Source of the DNA: an uncultured Bacilli bacterium
Lineage (GTDB): Bacteria > Bacillota_I > Bacilli_A > RF39 > UBA660
Assembly (NCBI GenBank): GCA_934167935.1
Contig: CAKPMH010000001.1
Span: 1 to 64,000 of the forward strand
Direction: 5' to 3'
Length of the DNA: 64,000 bases
A program made the position numbers and the translations under genes. The notes beneath the pieces are model-generated. The model ran no database searches. It saw nothing but the letters and a program-made list of their open reading frames with translations, and had not been told where the DNA came from. Shown here piece after piece: positions 9,668 to 19,218 of the stretch. Every line of letters begins with the position of its first letter. Position 1 is the stretch's first letter.

Positions 9668-9696
9668 ATAATATCACAATCTTATTTTTATGTAAA
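9668..9696 (-). promoter_or_regulatory. promoter of the lipoprotein / prepilin-like operon
   Basis: TTTACA (9691-9696), a 17-bp spacer ending in TGA and TATTAT (9668-9673), about 20 bp before the lipoprotein ATG. Confidence 0.65.
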
Positions 9697-9753
9697 TAAA
9701 TTAAAACATGATTTTATTTTATTTTTTTATGATAAAACTTAAAATCTATAAAC

Positions 9754-9782
9754 TAGACAAATATAAAAAAAAAGTATATAAT
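9754..9782 (+). promoter_or_regulatory. promoter of the RNase J gene
   Basis: TAGACA (9754-9759), a 17-bp spacer and a perfect TATAAT (9777-9782), followed by an AAGGAG ribosome binding site. Confidence 0.8.
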
Positions 9783-9823
9783 GTAGGAAGTTGGATTTCA
9801 AATAAAATGAAAGGAGTTAAAAA

Positions 9824-11494
9824 GTGAAATTAGTAAAAAGCGATGATACAAAAATATTCGCTTTAGGTGGACTTGGTGAAGTAGGAAAAAATATGTATTG
9901 TGTTATGACTAGTGATGAACTTATAATAACAGATGCTGGAATGCTTATGCCTGAAGATGAGTTAATGGGTGTTGACTATGTTATACCTGATTTTTCATTT
10001 TTAAAGAAAAATGAATCTAAAATTAAGGGATTATTTATTACTCATGGGCATGAAGATCATATAGGAGGTATCCCATTTTTACTTCAAACTGTAAATATTC
10101 CTATAATATATGCACCAAATCATGCGGTAGGATTAATAAGAAAAAAACTAGAAGATAGAAATATTTTATATAAAAATTTAGTTGTTTATGATGAAAATAC
10201 AAAAGTAAAATTTAAAACTATGGAAGTTGAGTTTTTTAGAACAACACACTCAATACCTGATTCTCACGGAATTTGTATTACAACACCTGATGGAATTGTT
10301 GTAACTACAGGAGATTTTAAATTCGATTTAACACCAATTGGGCCAACAGCTAACATTCATAAAATGGCTGAAATTGGAAGTCGCGGTGTAACATTATTAC
10401 TAAGTGATAGTACTAATGCATTAATTGAAGGCGTTAGTAAAAGTGAATCTAAAGTTGATGATGCTTTAAGTGAAATATTTAAAAGAGAAACTGGTAGAAT
10501 TATAATTGCTACTTTTGCATCTAATGTATATAGACTTAAACATATAGTAGATAATTGTAGAAGAAATGGAAGAAAAATTGCTACTTTTGGTAGAAGTATG
10601 GAAAATAATATTGAAATATCTGTTAAGGGTGGATATATTACTAATAAAGGTATTTTTATAACACCTGAAGAAGCAAATAAATTAGATCCTAGTAAAGTAT
10701 GTTTACTTTGTACAGGAAGTCAAGGTGAACCTTTAGCGGCTCTTTCTAGAATTGCTGATGGTGTTCATAAACAAATAAAATTACAACCAAACGATATTGT
10801 AATATTCTCATCTAGTGCTATTCCTGGTAATGCAGCTAGTATATCTAGGACTATAAATAAGTTATATTTAAAAGGTGTTAAAGTATATACAAATACATCT
10901 TTAAATGATATACATGCCAGTGGACATGCTAGTGAAGAAGAATTAAAATTGATGTTAAGGTTAATTAATCCTAAATATTTTGCACCATTCCATGGTGAAT
11001 ATAGAATGCTTAAAAAACATGCCGATATAGGTGTTGTATGTGGTATACCTAAAGAAAATAATTTTGTACTTTCAAATGGTGAAGTTTTATCTATGTATAA
11101 AGGTAAAGTTAAAAGAGATGGATTTATTCAAGCTGATGATATTTATGTTGATGGTAATAGAATTGGAGATGTTTCTAATACTGTTATTAAAGATAGAAAA
11201 TTAATGGCTAATGATGGAATTATAATAGTTGTTGCTAATATAGATATTAAATCAAAAAAATTATTAGGAAATCCAAATATAACTACAAGAGGATTTGTAT
11301 TAGTAAATGAAAATGAACAATTACTTAGAAGTTTAGAAAATGTTTCTAAAAAAGCAATACTTTCTATGCTTGATAAACCAATTAACTATACTGAAATTAA
11401 ATCTAAAATAATAGATGAACTTTCAAGTTATACATACAAAAAAACAGGAAGAAAACCTATTATTCTACCTGTTATAATGGATATTAAGAGATAA
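9824..11494 (+). CDS. rnj: ribonuclease J
   Basis: Metallo-beta-lactamase-fold ribonuclease with 5'-3' exonuclease and endonuclease activity, acting in mRNA decay and rRNA maturation together with RNase Y. The 556-aa protein has the GGLGEVGKNMY start, the zinc-binding THGHEDHIGG near residue 70, TGDFKFD, the beta-CASP domain with TGSQGEP and the HASGHA/FHGEYRML signatures, then a C-terminal dimerisation domain. The start is GTG, with AAGGAG at a good distance and no better ATG in frame. Only one RNase J gene is in view; J1 versus J2 cannot be decided here. Its 3' end overlaps a convergent small gene by 11 bp. Confidence 0.95.
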   Translation: MKLVKSDDTKIFALGGLGEVGKNMYCVMTSDELIITDAGMLMPEDELMGVDYVIPDFSFLKKNESKIKGLFITHGHEDHIGGIPFLLQTVNIPIIYAPNHAVGLIRKKLEDRNILYKNLVVYDENTKVKFKTMEVEFFRTTHSIPDSHGICITTPDGIVVTTGDFKFDLTPIGPTANIHKMAEIGSRGVTLLLSDSTNALIEGVSKSESKVDDALSEIFKRETGRIIIATFASNVYRLKHIVDNCRRNGRKIATFGRSMENNIEISVKGGYITNKGIFITPEEANKLDPSKVCLLCTGSQGEPLAALSRIADGVHKQIKLQPNDIVIFSSSAIPGNAASISRTINKLYLKGVKVYTNTSLNDIHASGHASEEELKLMLRLINPKYFAPFHGEYRMLKKHADIGVVCGIPKENNFVLSNGEVLSMYKGKVKRDGFIQADDIYVDGNRIGDVSNTVIKDRKLMANDGIIIVVANIDIKSKKLLGNPNITTRGFVLVNENEQLLRSLENVSKKAILSMLDKPINYTEIKSKIIDELSSYTYKKTGRKPIILPVIMDIKR

Positions 11495-11786
11495 TCTTAA
11501 TATCTTTTATTTTTATCAAAAGAGAATTTTCACTTGCTAAAGCATTTTCTAAACTATTAATTATCATATCAGATAACTCTTCTAAATCGTATTTTTCTAT
11601 ATTTTTATCTAAGTCTATATTTATATTGTATCTTTTTATAATAGGTGATGTCTTTTCTTTAACTTTTTTAAAAATGTATTCTCTTGCATCTGGTTCTTCT
11701 ACTACTAATTTAATTAAATTTTTTAAATCTAAATCATTATTTTCTTGTTCAAATATTTTTCTCCATATATATAATTCTTCAAGCAT
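11484..11786 (-). CDS. small acidic protein of unknown function
   Basis: A 100-aa soluble, charged, mostly helical protein that I do not recognise, with no signal peptide or membrane span. It has an AAAGGA ribosome binding site 8 nt before the ATG and a reasonable promoter. It is convergent with the RNase J gene, with an 11-bp tail overlap. Normal codon use and regulatory signals argue that it is real. Confidence 0.6.
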   Translation of the reverse strand: MLEELYIWRKIFEQENNDLDLKNLIKLVVEEPDAREYIFKKVKEKTSPIIKRYNINIDLDKNIEKYDLEELSDMIINSLENALASENSLLIKIKDIKIIS

Positions 11787-11825
11787 AATTTTCCTTTCTT
11801 TGTCTTCTTTTCAAAAGCATAATAA

Positions 11826-11854
11826 CATATATTTTTTTTAATAGCAAATGACAA
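11826..11854 (-). promoter_or_regulatory. candidate promoter of the 100-aa gene
   Basis: TTGTCA (11849-11854), a 17-bp spacer and TATATG (11826-11831). The -10 is weak, so this is tentative. Confidence 0.4.
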
Positions 11855-11873
11855 TTTTGCTTTTTTTTGAATT

Positions 11874-11896
11874 AAAAAAAAACAGATTTACTGTTT
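11874..11896 (-). terminator. rho-independent terminator of gap
   Basis: AAACAG and CTGTTT form a stem around ATTTA, followed on the minus strand by nine T. It lies about 23 bp after the gap stop codon. Confidence 0.8.
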
Positions 11897-11918
11897 CTTT
11901 TATACAAATATTTTAATT

Positions 11919-12929
11919 TTACATCAAATTTTCTAAATAAAGTGCAGTTCTTACCATTTGTGATGTATAACTATTTTCATTATCATACCATGCAACTACT
12001 TGAACTTGGTATAAATCATCATTTATTTTTGTTACCATAGTTTGTGTAGCATCAAAAAGTGATCCTTCTGTTATACCAATTATATCTGATGAAACTAATG
12101 GTTCTTCTGTATATCCAAAAGATTCATTAACTTTACTTTTCATATATTCATTTATTTTTTCTTTTGTAATATCATTACCTTTTACAACAGCAACCAAAAT
12201 AGTTGTTGATCCAGTTGGAACTGGAACTCTTTGTGCAGAACCAATTAACTTACCTTTTAGTTCTGGTATTACAAGTCCAATTGCTTTTGCTGCTCCGGTT
12301 GTATTTGGTACTATATTTATAGCTCCTGCTCTTGCTCTTCTTAAATCGCCCTTTCTATGAGGTCCATCAAGTAACATTTGATCTCCTGTATAAGCATGAA
12401 CTGTCGTCATTATTCCACTTACAATTGGTGAAAATTTATTTAAATTATTAGCAAGTGGAGCTAAACAGTTAGTAGTACATGATGCTGCACTAATTATTGT
12501 ATCAGTGCTTTTTAGTATATCTTGGTTAACTCCATATACTACTGTTTTTACATCATCACCTGCTGGTGCACTTATTATTACTTTTTTAGCACCTGCTTCT
12601 ATATGAGCCATAGCTTTATCTTTTTTAGTAAAAAAGCCAGTACATTCAAATACAACATCTACTCCAAGTTCTTTCCATGGTAAATTTTTAGGTTCGGCTT
12701 CTTTATAAACAATTATTTCTTCATCATCTACAATTATAGAATTTTCTGTTGCTTTTATATCATGTCCTTCATATCTTTTTTGAGCTGAATCATATTTAAG
12801 TAAATGAGCTAACATTTCAGGGCTTGTTAAGTCATTTATTGCTACTATATCATATCCTTCTTTTTTAAACATTTGTCTAAATGCTAATCTTCCTATTCTT
12901 CCAAATCCATTTATTGCTACTTTAATCAT
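11919..12929 (-). CDS. gap: glyceraldehyde-3-phosphate dehydrogenase, type I
   Basis: Oxidises glyceraldehyde 3-phosphate to 1,3-bisphosphoglycerate with NAD+ in glycolysis. The protein is 336 aa, a standard length. It has the Rossmann start [15 protein letters not shown], the catalytic Cys in [14 protein letters not shown], the HAYTGDQ loop and WYDNENSY near the end. An 11-codon upstream extension overlaps the kinase gene before it, but the ATG chosen has an AGAGGA site and matches family N-termini. It lies 13 bp after the kinase-like gene and is probably cotranscribed with it. Confidence 0.97.
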   Translation of the reverse strand: MIKVAINGFGRIGRLAFRQMFKKEGYDIVAINDLTSPEMLAHLLKYDSAQKRYEGHDIKATENSIIVDDEEIIVYKEAEPKNLPWKELGVDVVFECTGFFTKKDKAMAHIEAGAKKVIISAPAGDDVKTVVYGVNQDILKSTDTIISAASCTTNCLAPLANNLNKFSPIVSGIMTTVHAYTGDQMLLDGPHRKGDLRRARAGAINIVPNTTGAAKAIGLVIPELKGKLIGSAQRVPVPTGSTTILVAVVKGNDITKEKINEYMKSKVNESFGYTEEPLVSSDIIGITEGSLFDATQTMVTKINDDLYQVQVVAWYDNENSYTSQMVRTALYLENLM

Positions 12930-12942
12930 ATTATCCTCTTTT

Positions 12943-14604
12943 CTAATTAAAACTACTTCCACCTATAAATTCTCTTATTACAGAGTCATTTGGTACCGAA
13001 TCGTTAGGTATAGGTAAAAAGTTTCTAAGTAAATTAATAAGTCTTATTGCTTCTGGGTAATTAGGGTCATCCTCATCTACATTAAAAAGTAATGGTTCAG
13101 CATATACTTTTAATACACCTATTTCATATACTAATGCTGAGTTAATTACGTAGTCAGCATCATCTTGATAAGGAAAGACATATTTTTCTTCTCCTTCTCT
13201 AATTTCCTTCCACATATGAAGTGTTTCTTTTGCACTTTTTCCTCTATATTTATTATCTCTAACTATTCTTCTTAATTTTCTTGTATCACTTGTATGAATT
13301 CTATTATGATTATCTATGTTTAATTGTGTTAAAGCACTTATATAAATTTTATATTTAAATCTTCTATCAATTGACATTGTAAGATCATCATTTAATCCAT
13401 GAAGTCCTTCTATTATAATTACATCATTTTTTCCTACTTGTAAGTATTTTCCATTATACTCTCTTTTTCCTAATACAAAATTATATTCTGGAAGTTCTAC
13501 TTTCTCTCCTTCTAATAATTTAGTTAGGTGTTTGTTAAATAGTGTTACATCAACTGCATCAAGTGATTCTGTATCAAGTTCTCCATTTGGTAATACTTTT
13601 GTTTTATCTCTATCAACAAAATAGTCATCTATTGATATTTGATGTGGTTTTATTCCTTTACTCTCTAAATAAACTTGTAATTTTTTTGATGTTGTTGTTT
13701 TTCCTGATGAGGAAGGCCCTGCTATTAAAACAAGTTTTATGTTTCCTTTTTCATTATATATTCTATCTGCTACTTCTACTAATTGATTATTATAATATAC
13801 TTCAGCAAGTCTTATTAATTCACTATATTTTCCTTTTGATATTATTTCATTTAATTCTGCAGCATTTGTAACATTTATAGTTCTTCCCCATTTTGTATAA
13901 TTTAAAAATTTATCAAATAACATTTCATGATGAACATAATCTAGTGTACATTCTGGTGTATAAGTGGTTGGATAATTTAAAACAAATCCATTATCTTTTA
14001 TGTAGGTTAATTTAAAATCATCTATATCTTTTGTTGTATAAGCTAATTTACCATAGAAGTAATCATAGATATCATCTATTCTATATAAATTAACATATGT
14101 ATTACTTATATATTTTAATGCATGTACTTTATCAAATTGTCTTCTTTTTTCAAAATATTTAATTGCATCAAATCTTGATACACTCATTTTTTGAATTTTT
14201 AAATCCATATTTGATATTTCTCTCATTTTTTCTTCTATTCGGTCTACTACTGGTTTATCTAAATCACATCCAATTATTTCACAATAAAATCCTTTATCAA
14301 TAGAGTGTTCTATAACAACTTCTACATTGTCACCCAATAATTTTTTTACAGCTACTATAAGCAAAAATTGACATGTTCTACCATATATACTATTTCCTAC
14401 ACCGCTTGATCTATCATAAAAATCAACATTATAACTACGATTTATTGGTTCATTTAATTCGACCATATCGTTATCTACTTTACCAATTAAGATTGGATAA
14501 TTAAAATAATTAGAAAATGCATCACTTATTTCTTTTAATTTAACTCCTGCTTCAAATTCTTTTACTTCAATATCTCTAAAATTTATTTTTATTGTTTTAG
14601 ACAT
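12943..14604 (-). CDS. uridine-kinase-like nucleoside kinase fused to threonyl-tRNA-synthetase-like N-terminal domains
   Basis: A 553-aa cytoplasmic protein. The first 60 residues look like a TGS domain, residues about 60-210 resemble the second additional domain of threonyl-tRNA synthetase, and from about 280 on it is a P-loop kinase of the uridine kinase family, with Walker [12 protein letters not shown] and a conserved [11 protein letters not shown]. This composite family is widespread in Firmicutes and is annotated as nucleoside kinase; its substrate is not fixed by sequence. It is the first gene of a probable operon with gap. The start ATG has an AGAGGGAT site. Confidence 0.85.
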   Translation of the reverse strand: MSKTIKINFRDIEVKEFEAGVKLKEISDAFSNYFNYPILIGKVDNDMVELNEPINRSYNVDFYDRSSGVGNSIYGRTCQFLLIVAVKKLLGDNVEVVIEHSIDKGFYCEIIGCDLDKPVVDRIEEKMREISNMDLKIQKMSVSRFDAIKYFEKRRQFDKVHALKYISNTYVNLYRIDDIYDYFYGKLAYTTKDIDDFKLTYIKDNGFVLNYPTTYTPECTLDYVHHEMLFDKFLNYTKWGRTINVTNAAELNEIISKGKYSELIRLAEVYYNNQLVEVADRIYNEKGNIKLVLIAGPSSSGKTTTSKKLQVYLESKGIKPHQISIDDYFVDRDKTKVLPNGELDTESLDAVDVTLFNKHLTKLLEGEKVELPEYNFVLGKREYNGKYLQVGKNDVIIIEGLHGLNDDLTMSIDRRFKYKIYISALTQLNIDNHNRIHTSDTRKLRRIVRDNKYRGKSAKETLHMWKEIREGEEKYVFPYQDDADYVINSALVYEIGVLKVYAEPLLFNVDEDDPNYPEAIRLINLLRNFLPIPNDSVPNDSVIREFIGGSSFN

Positions 14605-14633
14605 GTTATCCCTCTATTCTTTATATCATATCA

Positions 14634-14662
14634 ATTATATCAATAATTTATTATTTTGTCAC
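14634..14662 (-). promoter_or_regulatory. promoter of the nucleoside kinase-gap operon
   Basis: Minus-strand GTGACA (14657-14662), a 17-bp spacer ending in TGA and a perfect TATAAT (14634-14639). Its -35 overlaps the -35 of the divergent clpP promoter. Confidence 0.6.
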
Positions 14663-14685
14663 ATATTTTGATGAATAAATATTAT
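14656..14685 (+). promoter_or_regulatory. promoter of clpP
   Basis: TTGTCA (14656-14661), an 18-bp spacer and TATTAT (14680-14685). No clear CtsR or HrcA operator was seen next to it. Confidence 0.55.
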
Positions 14686-14722
14686 ATTTTCTACTATTAT
14701 AAATATAGAGAGGGTGTGTAAT

Positions 14723-15292
14723 ATGAATTTAGTACCTACAGTAATTGAAAGAAGTAGTAATGGTGAGAGAAGTTATGATATATATTCTAGACTTTTAAAA
14801 GATAGAATTATCATTTTAAATGATGAGATTACAGATGTTAATTCAAATATTGTAATAGCTGAACTTTTGTATTTAGATTCAATTAATCATGATGATATAA
14901 GTATCTATATTAATTCCCCTGGTGGAAGTGTAACAGCTGGTATGGCAATATATGACACTATGAATTTTATTAAAAGTGATGTTTCTACTATATGTGTAGG
15001 TATGGCTGCATCTATGGCTGCTTTCTTACTTTCTAGTGGAAAACCTGGAAAAAGATTTTGTTTACCTAATGGTGAAGTAATGATTCATCAACCACTTGGT
15101 GGAGCTCAAGGGCAAGCAACAGAAATAAAAATTGCGGCTGAAAGAATCTTAAAATTAAGAGAAAAACTAAATAAGTTGTTAGCAAAAAACACAAAACAGG
15201 ATTTAAAAAAAATAGAAGAAGATACTGAAAGAGATTATTTTTTAAGTGCTAAAGAAGCACTTGATTATGGTCTTATAGATAAAATATTATAG
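14723..15292 (+). CDS. clpP: ATP-dependent Clp protease proteolytic subunit
   Basis: Serine peptidase that assembles as two stacked heptameric rings and degrades proteins fed in by Clp ATPases. The protein is 189 aa from the ATG behind an AGAGAGGG site; an earlier in-frame GTG adds three codons but has no ribosome binding site. The catalytic Ser lies in GMAASMAAF, the His in VMIHQPLGG and the Asp in EDTERDYF. The oxyanion loop SPGGSVTAG is intact. It is a single gene, upstream of rpsD on the same strand. Confidence 0.97.
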   Translation: MNLVPTVIERSSNGERSYDIYSRLLKDRIIILNDEITDVNSNIVIAELLYLDSINHDDISIYINSPGGSVTAGMAIYDTMNFIKSDVSTICVGMAASMAAFLLSSGKPGKRFCLPNGEVMIHQPLGGAQGQATEIKIAAERILKLREKLNKLLAKNTKQDLKKIEEDTERDYFLSAKEALDYGLIDKIL

Positions 15293-15300
15293 TATTTCTA

Positions 15301-15329
15301 TTGACTTATACTCAATTTTAGCATATAAT
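15301..15329 (+). promoter_or_regulatory. strong promoter of rpsD
   Basis: TTGACT (15301-15306), a 17-bp spacer and a perfect TATAAT (15324-15329). Transcription would start near 15336, giving a leader of about 150 nt. Confidence 0.85.
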
Positions 15330-15335
15330 TATAAC

Positions 15336-15488
15336 TGCGTATTCATCTAGCAGCTTTCTTTGAATTTTATAACGTGTTTATTACATTGGTTATTAGTAAC
15401 TTTAGCTGCAAAGCGAAGATATTTAAATAAACACCCTATAATTTGACAAAGAACTCTGATGTATATGAAATATAGAAGGAGGAATTAT
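15336..15488 (+). promoter_or_regulatory. structured rpsD leader, candidate S4 autoregulatory RNA
   Basis: A 150-nt untranslated leader. GTGTTTATT (15374-15382) pairs perfectly with AATAAACAC (15426-15434). The loop contains a GTTA/TAAC hairpin (15389-15400) and AGCTGC (15404-15409), which can pair with GCAGCT (15350-15355) upstream of the long helix to form a pseudoknot. In Bacillus, S4 represses its own gene through a structured leader, so the same role is likely; the pairing is by eye. Confidence 0.55.
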
Positions 15489-16091
15489 ATGTCAAGATAT
15501 ACTGGTTCTACATACAGAAAATCTCGTCGTTTTGGATTCTCTGTTTTAGAAAATGGTAAAGAACTTACAAAAAAACCATATGCTCCAGGTCAACATGGTA
15601 ACGATCGTCGTAAAAAATTATCTGACTATGGTACACAATTACAAGAAAAACAAAAAGTTAGATTTATGTATGGAGTAAATGAAAAACAATTCAAAAAAAT
15701 ATTTAATGATGCAGGAAAAATGAAAGGTGTTCATGGTGAAAATTTCTTAAGATTACTAGAAAGTCGTTTAGACAATTTAGTTTATCGTATGGGATTTGCT
15801 TCTACTAGAAGAGCAGCTAGACAACTTGTTAACCACGGTCACATTACTGTTAATGGTAAAAAAGTTGATATTCCATCATATAGAGTTAAACCTGGTGATG
15901 TTATCTCATTAAAAGAACAATCAATGAATCATCCAGCTGTTGTTGCTTCATTAGAAAACGTTAATAATCGTGTTGAATTTGTTACATTTGATGATAAGAA
16001 AAAAGCTGGTACTTATGTAAGAATGCCAGAAAGAAGCGAATTAAATGCTGATATAAATGAATCATTAATAGTTGAATTCTATAACAGATAA
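15489..16091 (+). CDS. rpsD: 30S ribosomal protein S4
   Basis: Primary binder of 16S rRNA, nucleating 30S assembly. The protein is 200 aa, the usual bacterial length, starting [16 protein letters not shown] directly after a perfect GGAGG site; a longer in-frame reading lies in the leader and is rejected. The S4 RNA-binding domain is visible as [18 protein letters not shown] and [19 protein letters not shown]. It has its own strong promoter and terminator, with a structured leader that fits autoregulation. Confidence 0.98.
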   Translation: MSRYTGSTYRKSRRFGFSVLENGKELTKKPYAPGQHGNDRRKKLSDYGTQLQEKQKVRFMYGVNEKQFKKIFNDAGKMKGVHGENFLRLLESRLDNLVYRMGFASTRRAARQLVNHGHITVNGKKVDIPSYRVKPGDVISLKEQSMNHPAVVASLENVNNRVEFVTFDDKKKAGTYVRMPERSELNADINESLIVEFYNR

Positions 16092-16113
16092 GAGTTTAAG
16101 CTCTTATTTTTTT
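16089..16113 (+). terminator. rho-independent terminator of rpsD
   Basis: TAAGAG and CTCTTA form a stem that begins within the stop codon, followed by seven T. Confidence 0.85.
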
Positions 16114-16115
16114 AT

Positions 16116-16141
16116 AAAAAAAATAGAACTTAGTTCTATTT
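16116..16141 (-). terminator. minus-strand terminator of the herA region
   Basis: AAATAGAAC and GTTCTATTT form a 9-bp stem with a 3-nt loop, followed on the minus strand by eight T. It faces the rpsD terminator and closes the transcript that carries herA and the decayed fragment. Confidence 0.8.
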
Positions 16142-16159
16142 ATAAAATTATATATTAAT

Positions 16160-16418
16160 TTATTTTAAACTTATTAATGTTATTTTAACGTATCTATTTC
16201 CTTTTTTTGCATAATTACTTGTTGGAGTTTCAGATACATCTTTTACACTAATGGTTTTTGTATTTTCATCGCTTGATTCTGTACAATTATAACAATACAT
16301 TGCTTTATTTGCTAACTTAGAGTTACCGATATATGAAGATCTACTTCCAGAATTACCAACATTATGATAAGTAGAAATACAATAATAAACTCCAGCCCGC
16401 CACCATTAAATTTATAAG
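16160..16418 (-). pseudogene. C-terminal remnant of a glycine-rich surface protein
   Basis: No start codon and no intact frame, but the minus strand reads as the end of a known kind of domain. Next to the herA stop it reads VTYKFNGGG; after a one-base frame shift it continues AGVYYCISTYHNVGN, SSYIGNSKLANKAMYCYNC and YAKKGNRYVKITLISLK, then a stop. This matches the tail of glycine-rich domains (PF12810 type, ALK/LTK-like) found in bacterial surface proteins: a Gly cluster, a SSYIG motif and a final GNxYVKI strand. It is probably the leftover of a deleted gene. This stretch otherwise holds only the two terminators. Confidence 0.6.
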
Positions 16419-18191
16419 TTACCTCTTTTCAACAAACCATGTATTAATTAAATCACAACTACTACTTGATGGTGCTGGATTTGGCATATCCATACGGATC
16501 AATACAGGAACATTAAATGCACTACCAAATGCTACACAATTACCAGGTTGTAATATTCTAAGCCTTTTTATTATTTCATTTGTTACATTAGGAAGCATTT
16601 CTTTTATATATTCAACATCCTTTGGATGTAACATTTTAAATATTAAGAAATTACTACATTGTGATATAGCTGTTTCAGAAAGCTCACTAGGTCTTTGAGA
16701 AATAAATCCCATTAAAACTCCATATTTTCTTCCCTCTTTTGTAATTCGCTCAAATATATTATATCCAAGTAAGAAATTATCATTATCATTTTGAACATAT
16801 CTATGTGCTTCTTCTAATATTATGTGAAATGGAAATGACCCTCTATTTTCTAACTCTTTAGCATAATCAAATAACATTTTAGAATAAATTTTTGTTATTG
16901 TTTTAGCTAATCTATCATCAATATAATTTATATTAAAATTAATTATTTGAGCTTTTCTTCCATTTGGAGCAGTTAATAATTTTCTTATATAATCTCTTTT
17001 TGTTATATATTCTGGATAAGTAAAATATAATGCTTCATCACTATTTACAAGAGAATGTAATCTTACCTTTAATATATTTGCTTCATCATATATTTTATCG
17101 CTTTTTAAAATTCCTTCTTCAATTAAAGCAAAATCAAATGCATCTTTTAAATCATTTAATGTATATTTAAAACTTCCATCTGGTAAATTAAGTTCATAAT
17201 CATCAGTTAAATATGATTTAAAGAAATTCATAATAAGTTCCATTTCCCTTATTTTACCAGTAGCATCTAAATTAAAACATTTACTTATTTCTCTACTATA
17301 ACCGGGTTGTTCTACCATTGAATTTAAATTTAACTCAGCTGTATTATAATATGATAACACGGAAAATATTTGATCCCTTATTTGCGATGATTCTCTACCA
17401 CTTGATAATATATCAAGTAAAGATCTTGCTATAATGTCATTTTTTATTTTTATAACTTCTTTTTCTTCTTTAGCAAATACGGTTACTAATTTTAATGCTT
17501 TTTCAATTATTGGTAGTTGAGAATGTTTAGTTGCACCTAAAAGTAAAGCAATATCATCTACTTTAAGTAGCCAAGGTGGAATTCTAAGAAGTTCTGTATC
17601 TGTTGTATTTGGATTTGTTGTATAAGCTTTAAAACTTATTTCATTTACAACTTCATTTAAATTTTTTAAGGCATTATGATATTCTCCATATGCATCAAAC
17701 ATAAAAATACTTGATCTATATGGTATATATGTTTTTTTGCTAAATAAATTTTGAATTATTCTTGATACACTACATGATTTACCACTTCCAGTTGATCCAA
17801 ATATAGCAAAGTGCTCACTAAAAAAATCATTTATATCTACACATATATCAACACCATCATATATTGTACTTTTTCCAATATATAAATGTTTATTTTCTAA
17901 ATATTCTTCCTTACTAATTATTCCTTTTACCTTTTCTTTAGGTACCAATTCAATTATTGATTTAAAAGAAGGTTTTTTTATAACACCAAAAACAAACTTT
18001 TCATTTATTATTTCTCCTAATAAATTAATATCAGCTGTTTGTTTTTCTATATTTGTTATCTCTCCTATATATTTTCTATCATCATCTTGCATACTTACAA
18101 GTAAATTAGATAAACTTCCTACTTTATCTACTTCTATTTCTAATTTTATTTTAACTGTATTATCTTCTATAGAGATTATCTTTCCTAGCAT
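16419..18191 (-). CDS. herA: HerA-type ATPase (DUF87 family)
   Basis: A 590-aa P-loop ATPase of the HerA/FtsK superfamily, proteins that translocate DNA and in archaea work with the NurA nuclease in end resection. The N-terminal 100 residues are a beta-rich HAS-barrel-like domain. Walker A is FGSTGSGKSCSVSR near residue 132. The Walker B region is FHIILEEAHRYV, and GFISQRPSELS is a typical sensor stretch. The first in-frame Met codons lie in the preceding terminator, so the ATG after an AGGTGAT site is chosen. No NurA-like nuclease is adjacent, and its role in this organism is unknown. An extended -10 (TGATATAAT) lies 17 bp upstream. Confidence 0.85.
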   Translation of the reverse strand: MLGKIISIEDNTVKIKLEIEVDKVGSLSNLLVSMQDDDRKYIGEITNIEKQTADINLLGEIINEKFVFGVIKKPSFKSIIELVPKEKVKGIISKEEYLENKHLYIGKSTIYDGVDICVDINDFFSEHFAIFGSTGSGKSCSVSRIIQNLFSKKTYIPYRSSIFMFDAYGEYHNALKNLNEVVNEISFKAYTTNPNTTDTELLRIPPWLLKVDDIALLLGATKHSQLPIIEKALKLVTVFAKEEKEVIKIKNDIIARSLLDILSSGRESSQIRDQIFSVLSYYNTAELNLNSMVEQPGYSREISKCFNLDATGKIREMELIMNFFKSYLTDDYELNLPDGSFKYTLNDLKDAFDFALIEEGILKSDKIYDEANILKVRLHSLVNSDEALYFTYPEYITKRDYIRKLLTAPNGRKAQIINFNINYIDDRLAKTITKIYSKMLFDYAKELENRGSFPFHIILEEAHRYVQNDNDNFLLGYNIFERITKEGRKYGVLMGFISQRPSELSETAISQCSNFLIFKMLHPKDVEYIKEMLPNVTNEIIKRLRILQPGNCVAFGSAFNVPVLIRMDMPNPAPSSSSCDLINTWFVEKR

Positions 18192-18207
18192 ACTATCACC
18201 TATTATA

Positions 18208-18216
18208 ATTATATCA
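18208..18216 (-). promoter_or_regulatory. extended -10 promoter element of herA
   Basis: Minus-strand TGATATAAT directly behind the T-run of the yqeH terminator. No good -35 is seen, because it would fall in the terminator. Confidence 0.5.
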
Positions 18217-18226
18217 TTTTTTTTAT

Positions 18227-18252
18227 AAAAAAAAAGTCTATATAAGACTTTT
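18227..18252 (-). terminator. rho-independent terminator of yqeG-yqeH
   Basis: AAAAGTCT and AGACTTTT form an 8-bp stem with a 5-nt loop, followed on the minus strand by a T-run. It overlaps the last codons of yqeH. Confidence 0.85.
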
Positions 18253-19218
18253 TCTTGTATAAACATCTACTTTATCTAATGTATATATTATTATTTTTGA
18301 CTTTTTTACAATCTTTATAAAACCTAGTCCATTAATTACAATATCTGTATTATCTTGAACATCAAATTCATGCTTTTTTAAATTATTTAGTTTATCATTA
18401 TCTTTATAATATCTTTTAAATTCTAAATTATTTGACATATAAAAAGTTAAACTATTGTTTTTATTTATTTCTACTTTAAGTAATTCATCTACTACTATTG
18501 ATTGTTTTGTTTTTATTTGATATGTTTTCGGTTTTATTTCACAATTTGGAATTATTTTTTTTAATTTTTTTAAATCTACATTATTTATTATATTTCCTTC
18601 ATCTAATAATCCAGGAGTATCTATTAATTTTATATCATTTAAATTTATTTCAATTGTATCTAATGTAGTTGAAGGTAAAAAACTCGTTGTTATATTAGAA
18701 TACAGATTTGAATAATGATATATTAATTTATTTATTAATGATGATTTACCAGCATTTGTAAAACCTATTACATATATATCATCTGTTTTATTTTCTTTTA
18801 TTTTTTTATATAATAAATCGAAATTATAGTTTGTTTTACTACTTACTATTACTTTATCTATAATATTTAATTTATAATTATTAAAATAATCTTCTAAATT
18901 TTTATCATATACTGACAATGGAATAATATCTCTTTTTGTTAGAACAAGTAATATTTTATTTTTTAAATATTTATTTATTATTTCTAAATCTTTACCGATA
19001 TTAAATAAATCTACTACTAATACTACTAATGAACTATTTGGTATTGATTTTAATATTTTAATATAATCCTCATTGTTTTTATCTACTAATTTATAATCAT
19101 TATAATGTTTTATTCTAAAACATCTTTCACAATATTTTGAATCTGAATTTTTGGTATATCCTATTTTTTCTTTTGATTCTGTTTGTAAAAATGCCCCGCA
19201 ACCTATACACTTATTCAT
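18238..19218 (-). CDS. yqeH: ribosome biogenesis GTPase YqeH
   Basis: Circularly permuted GTPase needed for small-subunit assembly in Bacillus. The 326-aa protein begins with a four-Cys zinc motif (C4, C7, C30, C33). It then has the permuted G-motif order: the NKxD-type LTKRDI near residue 94 comes before the P-loop GFTNAGKSSLINKL near 160 and DTPGLLDEG near 205. The C-terminal domain is diverged. It overlaps the upstream yqeG gene by 8 bp, which suggests translational coupling; the pair is conserved in Bacilli. Confidence 0.92.
   Translation of the reverse strand: MNKCIGCGAFLQTESKEKIGYTKNSDSKYCERCFRIKHYNDYKLVDKNNEDYIKILKSIPNSSLVVLVVDLFNIGKDLEIINKYLKNKILLVLTKRDIIPLSVYDKNLEDYFNNYKLNIIDKVIVSSKTNYNFDLLYKKIKENKTDDIYVIGFTNAGKSSLINKLIYHYSNLYSNITTSFLPSTTLDTIEINLNDIKLIDTPGLLDEGNIINNVDLKKLKKIIPNCEIKPKTYQIKTKQSIVVDELLKVEINKNNSLTFYMSNNLEFKRYYKDNDKLNNLKKHEFDVQDNTDIVINGLGFIKIVKKSKIIIYTLDKVDVYTRKSLI

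Noticed and set aside
14640..14722. CtsR/HrcA operator upstream of clpP
   Set aside because: No GGTCAAA tandem repeat or CIRCE-type inverted repeat could be found by eye.
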